Below, piece after piece: positions 10,761-20,247 of a stretch of DNA of 64,000 nucleotides (its first letter is position 1; each line of letters starts with the position of its first letter). The stretch is from Amylostereum areolatum. Lineage: Eukaryota; Basidiomycota; Agaricomycetes; Russulales; Stereaceae. The translations under genes were made by a program, and so were the position numbers. The notes under the pieces were generated by a model, which made no database searches, had not been told where the DNA came from, and saw only the letters and a program-made list of their open reading frames with translations. The stretch covers positions 109,774 through 173,773 of the forward strand of contig SAXG01000085.1 of NCBI GenBank assembly GCA_012932865.1. Reading direction: 5' to 3'.

Positions 10761-11351
10761 ACCATCATCACGTCCTCCACAGCCCCTCGTCCCCCCACTC
10801 CGAACCTCCCCCCAGGCGTTTTTCGAGACTACTGTCCCGAAGAATACTATATCCTCACCTCGCAGCAGACTAAGGAATCCGTACGTTGGCTGCACGACGA
10901 ACCAAACCGGCAACGTCGAGACTGGTACTTCGACGACCGTGACGAACAACCCTACGTTGAAGAATCGGATTTTGCCACCGCTGCGGACGTTCTACAGCGC
11001 TTCCTGAACCCCCCTCCGACGAACTCGCCCCCACCCCGTCGACGTACTGTAATCGAAGTCCCAGAAGGGATCAACCACAACGACACAACTGGGAAGTGGT
11101 ACGCCTATAGACGGAACAAGAACGGAACCCCAGGACGATCAGTAGTTGAGTGGCAGCCCACTTCGTTCAGTCCCGTCCAAGATCACTGGTCGTGGCATCA
11201 TAACCAGCAATTCCTCACCCCCGCCGACTTCCTTGTCGCAAAACAAGTTGAGGACGAAGTTGAAGAAGCAGAAGAACGCCGACGAGAAACCCTACACCGC
11301 CTTGATCAAGAACTCGCCCAATCCCTCACCGTCCCCCTCCCCTTCGACAAG
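10761..11351 (+). other. AUG-less N-terminal extension of element C gag (197 codons)
   Basis: The gag frame is open without interruption from the TAG at 10758 to the gag AUG at 11352. The translation looks genuine: aromatic/acidic stretches such as RDWYFDDRDEQPYVEES and GKWYAYRRNKNG, then a helical charged segment (QVEDEVEEAEERRRETLHRL) running straight into Gag. No AUG occurs in any frame between the LTR and 11352. In D the same region carries one extra C near 47311 and a CGA-to-TGA change at 47418, consistent with decay of a formerly coding region. Confidence 0.5.
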
Positions 11352-12377
11352 ATGTCCGATGCCGAATCCAAACCTGCCGTCTCCAAGCGGGAGATCGGCC
11401 CCAAGCCAAAGCCATTCAAAGGCGATAGACACGACACCCTCCGGTTCTCCCTCGAACTCCGCATGTTCCTGCGCGTTAACAAAGATGTTTATGCCACAGA
11501 TGATGCCAAGATGATGCTCCTCCTCAGCCTGATGGAGGACGACACGGCGAAAGCCTGGGCCACGCATCGCCGCATGGAACTCTTCGCCGATGAAGATGAG
11601 AAGGAAGACGCCGACACCCTCGACCCCACGCCCCCAACACTCCACTATAGCTCCTACAAAGAGCTCTTCGAGAGGTTTGGCAAAGACTTCGTGCCCGTCG
11701 ATCCGAAGATAGAGGCTCAGCGTAAGATCAACGAGCTCGCAATGACCACCCGGGACGTCACTGACTTTATCACCGAGTTTGAGATGCTGGCAACCATGTC
11801 AGCGTACGACGACGAGGCGCTAATCCACTTTTTCAAGAAGGGACTTCAGCGTGACCTCGGCAAGCAGGTGGCCCGGTCGTACCCATTCCCCACCAAGCTC
11901 GCGGAGTGGAAGGAGCGCGCCCACCGCATCAACCACCAGTGGCTCGAAGAGAACCCGGAGAGGAAGAGCAGTCAGTCCAAGGGGGCTGTCGCGCTCACCT
12001 CGAACGGTTCGACCAACGACTCCTCGTCGCGCCGAGTCGGCGCCTTCACCAACACCTCGACCCGCCCTGCAAAGCTGACGGACGACGAGCGTGCAAAGAT
12101 GATGCGCGAAGGCAAGTGCTTCATGTGTCGACAAGCCGGTCACGTCTCTCGCGACTGCCCCAACCGCGACTCGAGCGCGCGACGGGTGGGCGCAGTAGAG
12201 ACTGGGTCCAAGGCCCCTCCCCTGCCGACGAACACGGCTCCGTCCACTGCGAAAGCAGCTCCCGACCCATCCAAAACCATCGCGGCGATCACTCGCCAGC
12301 TGAAGGATCTGGACGCGGAAGGCAAGGAGCAGGCAGTAGCGCTGTTGAAGGACATCCTGGAATCGCAGGATTTTTGA
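11352..12377 (+). CDS. gag: Gag of element C
   Basis: Structural protein, 341 aa from the first AUG of the transcript. The capsid-like region covers about residues 20-190 (KPFKGDRHDTLRFSLELRMF, then FITEFEMLATMSAYDDEALI). Next come a Ser/Arg-rich linker and one CCHC knuckle, CFMCRQAGHVSRDC, near residue 257. The C-terminus is short and helical. It ends GAA TCG CAG GAT TTT TGA on a GGATTTT heptamer. It is intact. D Gag (47634-48656) is nearly identical but has one Asp fewer in the DDEA run. Confidence 0.9.
   Translation: MSDAESKPAVSKREIGPKPKPFKGDRHDTLRFSLELRMFLRVNKDVYATDDAKMMLLLSLMEDDTAKAWATHRRMELFADEDEKEDADTLDPTPPTLHYSSYKELFERFGKDFVPVDPKIEAQRKINELAMTTRDVTDFITEFEMLATMSAYDDEALIHFFKKGLQRDLGKQVARSYPFPTKLAEWKERAHRINHQWLEENPERKSSQSKGAVALTSNGSTNDSSSRRVGAFTNTSTRPAKLTDDERAKMMREGKCFMCRQAGHVSRDCPNRDSSARRVGAVETGSKAPPLPTNTAPSTAKAAPDPSKTIAAITRQLKDLDAEGKEQAVALLKDILESQDF
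12368..12374 (+). promoter_or_regulatory. Putative -1 frameshift heptamer, element C gag-pol
   Basis: CAG GAT TTT TGA gives the heptamer G GAT TTT, adjacent to the gag stop. GGAUUUA is the known pro-pol slip site of mouse mammary tumour virus, so this variant is plausible. Pol continues as TTG AAA CGC. Confidence 0.6.
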
Positions 12378-15300
12378 AACGCCCCCCAGTCGTGTCGTCT
12401 GGTGGAGGCAAAGGACTTTTGGTATCATCGTCGAATCGTTTCGCTGTATTATCATCCATGCATACCTGTGAGCAATCGTATCCCCCGTGTTTGTATCTGT
12501 CTACTGTCACCAAGAACAGGCAAACACCATCGATCACGCTCAAAGTCAAGCTGATCGGACGAGTTACCAAAAGAGAAATTGACGCAGACGCGCTGCTTGA
12601 TAGCGGCGCAGAAGGAATTATCCTGAACCGAAGCTTCGTTGAACGCAAGAAGCTTACCACAAGAAAACTAGAAAACCCGTTCCCCGTGCGTAATGTGGAC
12701 GGCACCGAGAACATCATGGGCTGGGTACGTCACACAACGACCCAGCGGATCCGGATGTACTCGCAAGATTCAAAGGCGTACCATGAGGAAGAAGCTGAGT
12801 TCTTCATCACCGACATCGGCGATCATGACATGATCCTTGGAACAGACTGGCTCGATGAGCACAATCCCACCATAGACTGGCAACGAGACCGTGTTGACAT
12901 GCTCCGCTGCCCCCCCTCATGCACTCTGTCCAAACCTCCTGTGACAAACCTCGCAACCAAGCCACGGAGACCATCATCGGTCCAATCACAGTGTAAGGTT
13001 GAAGCAGGTAAAACCCCGAGGACACCTCTCGTTTTGGACGATCCCTTCCCAGAGCCGACATATGTGTCCTGGACCCCAGTCCCCACTTATGTTATTCCTG
13101 CACGCAGAGTCAAAGGTGTTCGCGTCCGCACGGTCCATCGCTCCCCTCTACCCGCACGACTCTTCACTGAAGACGACGACGAGCGGCCCATGGTATTCCG
13201 AGACTGGGAGATCAATGGACTACGCCACGCCGGAATCCTCCCTGAAACCGACGGTCCTAATCCAGATGCAGTACCTATCCGCGCGGGCTTTACAAAAGCG
13301 CAGGAGCTTGCAGAGCATTCAAAAGAGAACGCACGCCCGCAAACCTTTGAAGACTTAGTCCCCCCGCCGTACCGCGACTTTGCGCCTGTATTCGACAAGA
13401 AAACCTCCAAGCGACTTCCTGACCGACGGCCATGGGACCATGCTATCGACATGAAAGACGGCTTTGAACCCAAACCGTGCAAGATCTACCCCCTCTCACC
13501 TTCCGAGCAGATCGAACTCGACACCTTCCTCGATGACCACCTGAAGAAGGGCTATATCCGCCCATCGAAGTCACCTCAGGCGAGTCCGTTCTTCTTTGTG
13601 AAGAAAAAGGATGGAAAGCTGCGTCCCGTACAGGACTATCGAGAACTAAACAAGGGCACTGTCAAGAACGAATACCCCTTGCCACTGATCTCTGAAATTG
13701 TCGACCGTCTCAAAGGTGCAAAGATCTTCTCCAAGATGGATGTCCGCTGGGGCTACAACAATGTCCGCATCAAGGAAGGCGACGAGTGGAAGGCTGCGTT
13801 CAAGACGAATCGCGGTCTCTTCGAACCTACGGTGATGTTTTTCGGGCTTATGAACTCCCCTGCGACGTTTCAGGCAATGATGAATGAACTGTTCAAGGAT
13901 CTCATCGACTCGGGCAAGGTCATCATCTACATGGACGACATCTTGGTGTTCACCCGCACCATGGATGAACACCGTGCCATAGTGCGGCAGGTTCTGCAGC
14001 GTTTGCAAGACAACGACCTCTTCCTCAAACCGGAGAAATGCGTCTTTGAGCAAGACTCTGTCGAATACCTCGGACTCATCATCTCGCACGACAAGATCGC
14101 TATGGACCCCGTCAAGGTAGCAGGTATTCAGGACTGGCCGATACCACGAACGGTCAAAGATGTGCAATCCTTCCTCGGCTTTGGCAACTTCTACCGACAT
14201 TTCATCAAGGACTTCTCCAAGGTTGCACGACCCCTATTTGACCTGACGAAGAAGGACTGCACATGGGACTGGTCGGCGGACTGCCAAACTGCGTTTGACG
14301 CACTGAAAGCTGTGTTTACTTCCTCCCCCGTCTTGGTCATGCCTGACCCAAAGAAGCCTTACCTCGTTGAAGTCGATGCCTCGGACTTTGCTACTGGAGG
14401 TATACTCTCGCAGAAAGGCGATGACGGTCACTGGCATCCAGTGGCGTATCTGTCCAAGGCCCTATCAGAACCGGAACGGAACTACGACATCTACGACAAG
14501 GAGCTACTTGCGATCATCCGTGTGCTTGAAGCCTGGCGCCACTACCTCGAAGGCGCCCCCGACACCGTCGAAATTTTGACTTCTCGCTCGTCCATAAACC
14601 AGGAATTTCCCACCGCCCGGATCCAATGTCTCGACGACCCGATCACAAGGATGGTGTTGAAAACGACAACAAGGAGCGCGTCTTGCTTGACCCTAAGTAC
14701 TTCCAAGTACGCGCAACAAGGCCAGGAGCAGTAACCTCCCTCGGTGATGTCGAACTCCGACGACGTATCCGCGACTGCAAAACCAAGGACATCGAGGTCG
14801 TTCAAGCCCTGGACGCCATCTTACGAAATGGACCACGTACACTCGTCAAGAACCTTCAAGAGTGGAACTACGAAGAAGGCCTGGTCCTGTTTAGAGGAAA
14901 GGTATATGTCCCTGCAGACGACGAGTTGCGACGCGACATTGTCAAAATGTACCATGAATCGCCCCTGGCTGGACACCCCGGTCGCTTCAAGACTTACGAG
15001 CTTGTGAGTCGTGAATATTGGTGGCCTGGCATGTCTGTCTTTGTCCGCGACTTTGTAGCAGGATGCGCAACCTGCCAGTCGACGAAGACACAGAGCAGCC
15101 GACCCCACGTCGACATGATCCCAAACGAAGTACCCGATCGACCATTTGGCGTCATCTCCACCGACTTCATCGTCGAACTCCCTGACTGTGAAGGCTATAA
15201 CGCCGTCAATGTCGTGGTCGATCGCCTCACCAAGATGGTGGTTACCACCCCATGTACAACGAAGATCACCAGTGATGGCACGGCCGACATTCTCTTCGAC

Positions 15301-16377
15301 AAGGTATACCGACACTACGGGTTAGCAGACAAGATCATCTCGGATCGTGGACCCCAATTTGCTGGACAGGTGATGCGTACACTCAACGAGAAGCTCGGGA
15401 TCAAGTCCGCCCTCAGCACAGCGTATCACCCACAGACAGACGGCCAAACCGAACGCGAGAACCAGAACCTCGAGCAGTTCCTGCGAGTATTCTGCAACTA
15501 CCGTCAAGACGACTGGGTGAAGTGGTTGCCCTTCTTCGAGTTTTCTCACAACTCTCGCACCCATGCAGCTACTGGAAAGGCTCCCTTTGAAGTCCTCTAC
15601 GGCTTCCTCCCGAAAATGTACCCCTCCGTAAACCCGTCCTCAAAGGTCCCTGCAGTTGAAGAACGCCTCCGTCAACTTGAAGAAGTCCGACAGGAGATCA
15701 AGGCCAGCCTTGCCCTCGCATCCGACTTAATGAAGCACTACAACGGTGACACGATCAGCAAATCGACACTGTTTGCCGTCGGAGACAAGGTCTGGCTCGA
15801 AGGCAAAAACCTGAAGACGACGAGGCCGAAAGCTAAGCTTGCTGCCAAACGATTTGGACCCTTCGAAATCATTGACGTCATCAGCCCAGTCAACTACCGC
15901 TTGAAGCTGCCGAAGACGTGGCGAATCCATCCAGTCTTCCATGCCTCGCTGCTCACCGCGTACAAGGAGACAGCCGCTCACGGGCCAAATTATGAACAGC
16001 CGCCACCAGACCTCATCGACGATGAAGAAGAATACGACGTTGAAGACATTGTCGACTCTAAACCAACTCGTAACAAGAAAGGTATTCAGTACCTCGTCAA
16101 GTGGGCCGGCTATCCTGACTCCGAAAACACCTGGCTCCCGCGTTCATCGCTCTCAAAGGTTACCGACATGATTGACGCTTTCCACAAGCGCCATCCAAAC
16201 GCGCCCCGCCCCGTGCGTTCCCTCGGCATCTCCTTTGACGATTTTCTCGCATCCACCCTTGCAGATGACATCGCGCTCCAGGCGAAAGCGCGTCTTAAAG
16301 GGGGGGTAATGTCACGGATCGCTCCATTTCTTTCTTCGTTTGCAGACCTTGTACACGCGACGCGTCACGGCACATGA
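12374..16377 (+). pseudogene. pol: Pol of element C, broken by an 88 bp deletion
   Basis: Polyprotein with protease (LDSGAEGIIL near 12596), RT (YMDD at 13928), RNase H, integrase (HHCC finger near 14950-15080, then DDE) and a C-terminal chromodomain-like segment (about 16040-16190; YLVKWAGYPDSENTW). The first open frame runs to 14734 and the next resumes in another frame at about 14626. Compared with element D, 88 bp (50854-50941 in D) are missing at 14573-14574, between ATTT-like short repeats. This removes the RNase H W-T-D-H-K-N-L block and shifts the frame. The stop at 16375 lies within the 3' LTR. C is therefore non-autonomous. Confidence 0.92.
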
Positions 16378-16732
16378 CTTTCCTTCGCATCACATGCTCC
16401 AACGACGTCACTGCCCGGACTTCCGAACGGTGTTCCGCATCCTTATCTATGACATCATTGCTCCGGACTCCCGCCCTCCTCCCCATGACTCCTTTCTTAT
16501 TGTTCCCCCCGCTTGCACCACTATCGCATCGCATCGCACCATCGTTCCCACTTGTATATAAGGACAGTATCCCTTTTCCCTTTTCCTCAGACTGTCCATC
16601 TCGTCATACGGTACTGTAGCGCACGTTGCACTACCCTAGGCCTGACACTCTCAAATCCATCTGTTCTCTCTTGCTCCTCCCATCGTTGCGACTTAGGCGG
16701 TTCCATCGGTCTCATAAACTGCGTTTCTGACA
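16310..16732 (+). repeat. 3' LTR of element C (423 bp)
   Basis: It is preceded by a polypurine tract AAAGGGGGGG at about 16297-16306. I see no difference from the 5' LTR. Confidence 0.95.
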
Positions 16733-16737
16733 AACCC
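16733..16737 (+). repeat. Target-site duplication, right of element C (AACCC)
   Basis: Second AACCC copy; see 9715-9719. Confidence 0.92.
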
Positions 16738-19700
16738 GGTATTTGGATAACAGCAAGAGCAACCAAGGCACAAGAACTCGCAGAAAGAGCGGCCATAGGA
16801 GAGAAGAAGAAGACACTCGATGAGATGATTCCGTCTAGTTACAAACAGTATCAGAAGGTATTCGAAAAGAAAGCGTCGGAACGCTTTCCAATCAGCAGAC
16901 CTTGGGATCACGCGATAGACCTGACTGAAGGATGGAAACCTCGAAATTGTAAAGTGTACCCAATGACGGTACCGGAACGGAAGGAACTGGACACATTCAT
17001 AGATGAACATCTACGAAAAGGGTACATCCGAGAATCAAAATCAGAGATATCATCGCCCTTCTTCTTTATCAAGAAGAAAGATGGATCTCTTCGACCAGTA
17101 CAGGACTATCGCTATCTTAACTCGATCACGGTCAAAAATGAATACCCGATACCGCTCATCTCAGATCTCATCGACAAATTAAAAGGTGCTAAGATCTTCT
17201 CAAAGCTCGATCTCCAATGGGGATACAACAATGTTCGGATCAAAGAAGGAGATCAATGGAAAGCTGCGTTCAAAACAAACAGAGGCCTTTTCGAACCAAT
17301 GGTAATGTTCTTCGGACTAACCAACTCACCCGCAACATTCCAAGCAATGATGAACGCACTGTTCAAAGAGTTAATAGACACCGGAAAAGTGGTGGTCTAT
17401 ATGGATGACATACTGATATTTACAGAAACACTCGACGAACATAGGAAACTGATGAGAGAAGCCCTCCAACTTCTAGAACGGAACGATCTATTCCTGAAAC
17501 CAGAGAAGTGCTTCTTCGAACGACCATCGATCGAATACCTAGGCGTGATAATCACGCACAACAAGGTACAGATGGACCCGGTCAAAGTCCAAGGGCTAGC
17601 CGAATGGCCCACACCGAGGAAAGTAAAAGAAGTCCAATCATTTCTCGGATTTGGAAATTTCTATCGACGCTTCATCAAAGACTATTCTAAGATCGCCAGA
17701 CCCCTATTCCAGCTCACAAAGAAAGACCACGAATGGAACTGGACGACCGAATGTGAACATACCTTCGAAAGACTGAAACGAGAATTCACGTCGTCCCCAA
17801 TCTTAATCATGCCCGATGAAAACAAACCATTCCGCATAGAGAGTGACGCCTCCGATTTTGCGTACGGAGCTATCCTATCACAGCCAGATGAGATCGAAAG
17901 ATGGCATCCGGTCGCGTACCTATCCAAATCACTATCTCCCGCGGAACAGAATTACGAGATATACGACAAAGAACTCTTAGGAGTAGTGAAAGCCTTAGAA
18001 CACTGGCGACACTATCTAGAAGGAGCGAACCACAAAGTCGAAATCTGGACAGATCATAAAAATCTAGAATATTTCACAACAGCTCAGAAACTCAATCAAC
18101 GACAAGCACGATGGAGCTTGTATCTGTCCCGTTTCGACTACACCTTGGTACACAAACCAGGAAGTACAAACAAGGCAGATGGACTTTCTAGAAGACCAGA
18201 TCATAAGGAAGACATTCCAGACAACGACGACCGCATCCTGCTTCACCCTTCGGTTTTCAGGGCTAGAGCCACCGGAAGAGGAACAGTCGAAGCAGTCGGA
18301 GACAAAGAACTTCTCAAAGAACTAAGAAACTTCTCACACCTAGATGATGAAGTTTGGACAGCGTTAGATACAATCAAAAAATCGGGACCACGCACCCTCG
18401 CAAAAGGAATCGAAGATTGGAACTTCGAGAACGATCTGATCATCAGAAAAGGAAAGATCTATGTGCCACAGAATCTCGAACTTAGACGCATGATCCTAAA
18501 ATCGCATCATGATCTGGAAACGATTGGACATCCAGGCGAAATGAAAACTCTGGAGCTGGTACAAAGAAACTTTTGGTGGCCAAAGATGATTTCCTTCGTA
18601 AAAGGTTATGTTCAAGGATGTCCCGTATGCCAGTCAACAAAGAATGTCACACATCCGACAAAACATCCGTTACAACCTACGGAAATACCAGAACGACCAT
18701 GGGAAACAATCACATCAGATTTTATTACAGATCTTCCGATCTCCAACGGATTCGATTCGATCAACGTAGTCGTCGACAGGTTCACCAAAACCGCAGTATT
18801 CACGCCGTGCCTAAAGACGATCAACGCAGAAGAAACAGCTGATCTTCTGATCGACAATGTTTACAGACGATTTGGACTATGGAAAAGAATGATATCGGAC
18901 AGAGGCCCTCAATTCGCATCCAAAGTATTCCAATCCATCTGCGAAAGCCTCGGAGTTATCTCGTCGCTCAGTACAGCGTATCATCCCCAAACGGATGGCG
19001 AAACAGAAAGAGTGAATCAAGAGTTAGAACAATATCTTCGAGCATTCTGCAACGGAGATCAAACAAATTGGGCAAAACTTCTACCAAAAGCAGAATTTGC
19101 ACACAATATAAGACAACATTCAGCTACGAAAGCTTCCCCATTTGAACTCCTACACGGGTATCAACCGGTTTTTAACCCGGCAATACCAACCGATCCGCGA
19201 ATACCGACAGCCGAAGAAAGAATAAAGAACTTTAAGGATGCATGGGACAACGCAGAAGCAAGTCTGGAAATAGCTGCCAAATTAATGAAAATGCAGCATG
19301 ATCAAACGTTCACACTGCGAGATCAACTCAAACAGGGTGACCAAGTATGGTTAGACGGAAAAAATCTTAACACGGTATACCCGAAAACTAAACTAGCACC
19401 AAAGCGATTCGGCCCATTCAAAATCGAAAAAGTAATAGGACCAGTAACCTATCGCTTAGAACTACCGGCGAAGTGGAAAATACATCCGGTATTTCACGCG
19501 ACACTATTAATTCCGTTCAAAGAAACAGAACAATATGGAGAAGCTTACGAAAAACCGCCTCCGGAACTAGTAAACGATGAAGAACTCTATGAACTAGAAA
19601 CAATAATAGCCTCAAAACTAGACAAACGATATTCCGAACCATTACATTATTTCGTAAAATGGAAAGGCTACCCAGATTCCGGTAACACATGGGAACCAGC

Positions 19701-19890
19701 ATCTAATCTCGAAGGATCAAAAGATGTGATCGCAGAGTTCCATCAGAATAACCCCAAGGCACCGAAGTTGCCACCACAGCCAATCAGAGATACCAACACA
19801 GAAGCCACTGATCGTGACGAAACCGACACAACACAGCAAGAACAAAGACCAACGAGACGAAAGAAACGCAAGACGAAAGTAAGACATTAG
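16738..19890 (+). CDS. pol: Pol of element B, second part (RT, RNase H, integrase, chromodomain)
   Basis: Continuation of B Pol after the C insertion. RT has QDYRYLNSITVKNEYPIPLI and YMDD at 17398. RNase H starts ESDASDFAYGAIL and has [11 protein letters not shown]. Integrase has the HHCC finger (SHHDLETIGHPG ... CPVCQ) and DDE residues in SDFITDL, SDRGPQF and TDGETER. A chromodomain (YFVKWKGYPDSGNTWEPASN) lies near 19640-19730, followed by a Lys/Arg-rich end. Chromodomains of this group are known to bind methylated histone H3 and direct insertion to heterochromatin. The frame is unbroken from 16738 to the TAG at 19888. Joined to 8985-9719 it makes a complete Pol. Confidence 0.93.
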   Translation, partial: GIWITARATKAQELAERAAIGEKKKTLDEMIPSSYKQYQKVFEKKASERFPISRPWDHAIDLTEGWKPRNCKVYPMTVPERKELDTFIDEHLRKGYIRESKSEISSPFFFIKKKDGSLRPVQDYRYLNSITVKNEYPIPLISDLIDKLKGAKIFSKLDLQWGYNNVRIKEGDQWKAAFKTNRGLFEPMVMFFGLTNSPATFQAMMNALFKELIDTGKVVVYMDDILIFTETLDEHRKLMREALQLLERNDLFLKPEKCFFERPSIEYLGVIITHNKVQMDPVKVQGLAEWPTPRKVKEVQSFLGFGNFYRRFIKDYSKIARPLFQLTKKDHEWNWTTECEHTFERLKREFTSSPILIMPDENKPFRIESDASDFAYGAILSQPDEIERWHPVAYLSKSLSPAEQNYEIYDKELLGVVKALEHWRHYLEGANHKVEIWTDHKNLEYFTTAQKLNQRQARWSLYLSRFDYTLVHKPGSTNKADGLSRRPDHKEDIPDNDDRILLHPSVFRARATGRGTVEAVGDKELLKELRNFSHLDDEVWTALDTIKKSGPRTLAKGIEDWNFENDLIIRKGKIYVPQNLELRRMILKSHHDLETIGHPGEMKTLELVQRNFWWPKMISFVKGYVQGCPVCQSTKNVTHPTKHPLQPTEIPERPWETITSDFITDLPISNGFDSINVVVDRFTKTAVFTPCLKTINAEETADLLIDNVYRRFGLWKRMISDRGPQFASKVFQSICESLGVISSLSTAYHPQTDGETERVNQELEQYLRAFCNGDQTNWAKLLPKAEFAHNIRQHSATKASPFELLHGYQPVFNPAIPTDPRIPTAEERIKNFKDAWDNAEASLEIAAKLMKMQHDQTFTLRDQLKQGDQVWLDGKNLNTVYPKTKLAPKRFGPFKIEKVIGPVTYRLELPAKWKIHPVFHATLLIPFKETEQYGEAYEKPPPELVNDEELYELETIIASKLDKRYSEPLHYFVKWKGYPDSGNTWEPASNLEGSKDVIAEFHQNNPKAPKLPPQPIRDTNTEATDRDETDTTQQEQRPTRRKKRKTKVRH

Positions 19891-19925
19891 TGAGACTCAA
19901 CGGCATTCAGGCGAATGCACTGCCA

Positions 19926-19941
19926 ACAAGGGGGGGATAAA
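19926..19941 (+). other. Internal G7 purine tract after B pol
   Basis: AACAAGGGGGGGATAAAA lies 35 bp after the pol stop and resembles the 3' polypurine tracts of C and D. It sits 3 kb before the real 3' LTR. It may be a relic or an extra plus-strand priming site. Confidence 0.35.
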
Positions 19942-20033
19942 AACCCTACGGGTTCAACAAGACAGATCACCAATGTCCACCACCCCAAACGCAACCAACA
20001 CCTCCTCTACCAATCAAACCGTCTCACCCAACA

Positions 20034-20189
20034 ATGTCGACCGCATCCGCCTCGTCTGCAACAGAGCACACCACACTCAACAGGAACGCGCCCTCTGTGG
20101 AGACTGCTTCATCGCTCGATCGGCAGCAATCTTCGCAATTAAGTCAGTACCTCCTCCGTCTAGGTCAGGACCAGACGGAAGAACAGGGG
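20034..20189 (+). CDS. Element B 3' gene 1, exon 1 (spliced accessory protein)
   Basis: Short Ser/Thr/Gln-rich exon from the AUG at 20034, ending EEQG at a GTAAGC donor (20190). The frame continues, after a 58 bp intron, as GTG CTA ATG CAA at 20248. Reading through unspliced would stop at 20343. An alternative AUG at 19973 lies in another frame and gives a short Cys-containing peptide. I take this as the true first exon because of the phase match and the strong intron signals. The gene continues at 20248-21919. Confidence 0.5.
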
Positions 20190-20247
20190 GTAAGCCGATT
20201 AGAAACACACAGAAGAACCCTAACTGAAGCACCCGGATTCCTCACAG
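20190..20247 (+). other. Predicted 58 bp intron in the B 3' module
   Basis: Donor GTAAGC, branch site CTAAC about 25 nt before the end, acceptor CTCACAG. All three also appear in the noisy second copy near 39128-39190. Length and signals match basidiomycete introns. Confidence 0.6.

Larger units (their letters stand above)
9720..16732 (+). mobile_element. Element C: Ty3/gypsy retrotransposon nested in element B pol
   Basis: It is 7013 bp, bounded by two 423 bp LTRs with no difference seen by eye, and by AACCC duplications. It contains an AUG-free leader with coding-like frames, gag, and pol in the -1 frame. An 88 bp deletion in RNase H (around 14574) breaks pol. It belongs to the same family as element D (46004-53096). 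The identical LTRs make this the youngest insertion in the window. Confidence 0.95.

Noticed and set aside
11906..12370. Long open frame upstream of C protease, overlapping gag
   Set aside because: It is the -1 frame under gag. Composition is unlike protein and pol is entered at the slip site, so it is a shadow until 12374.
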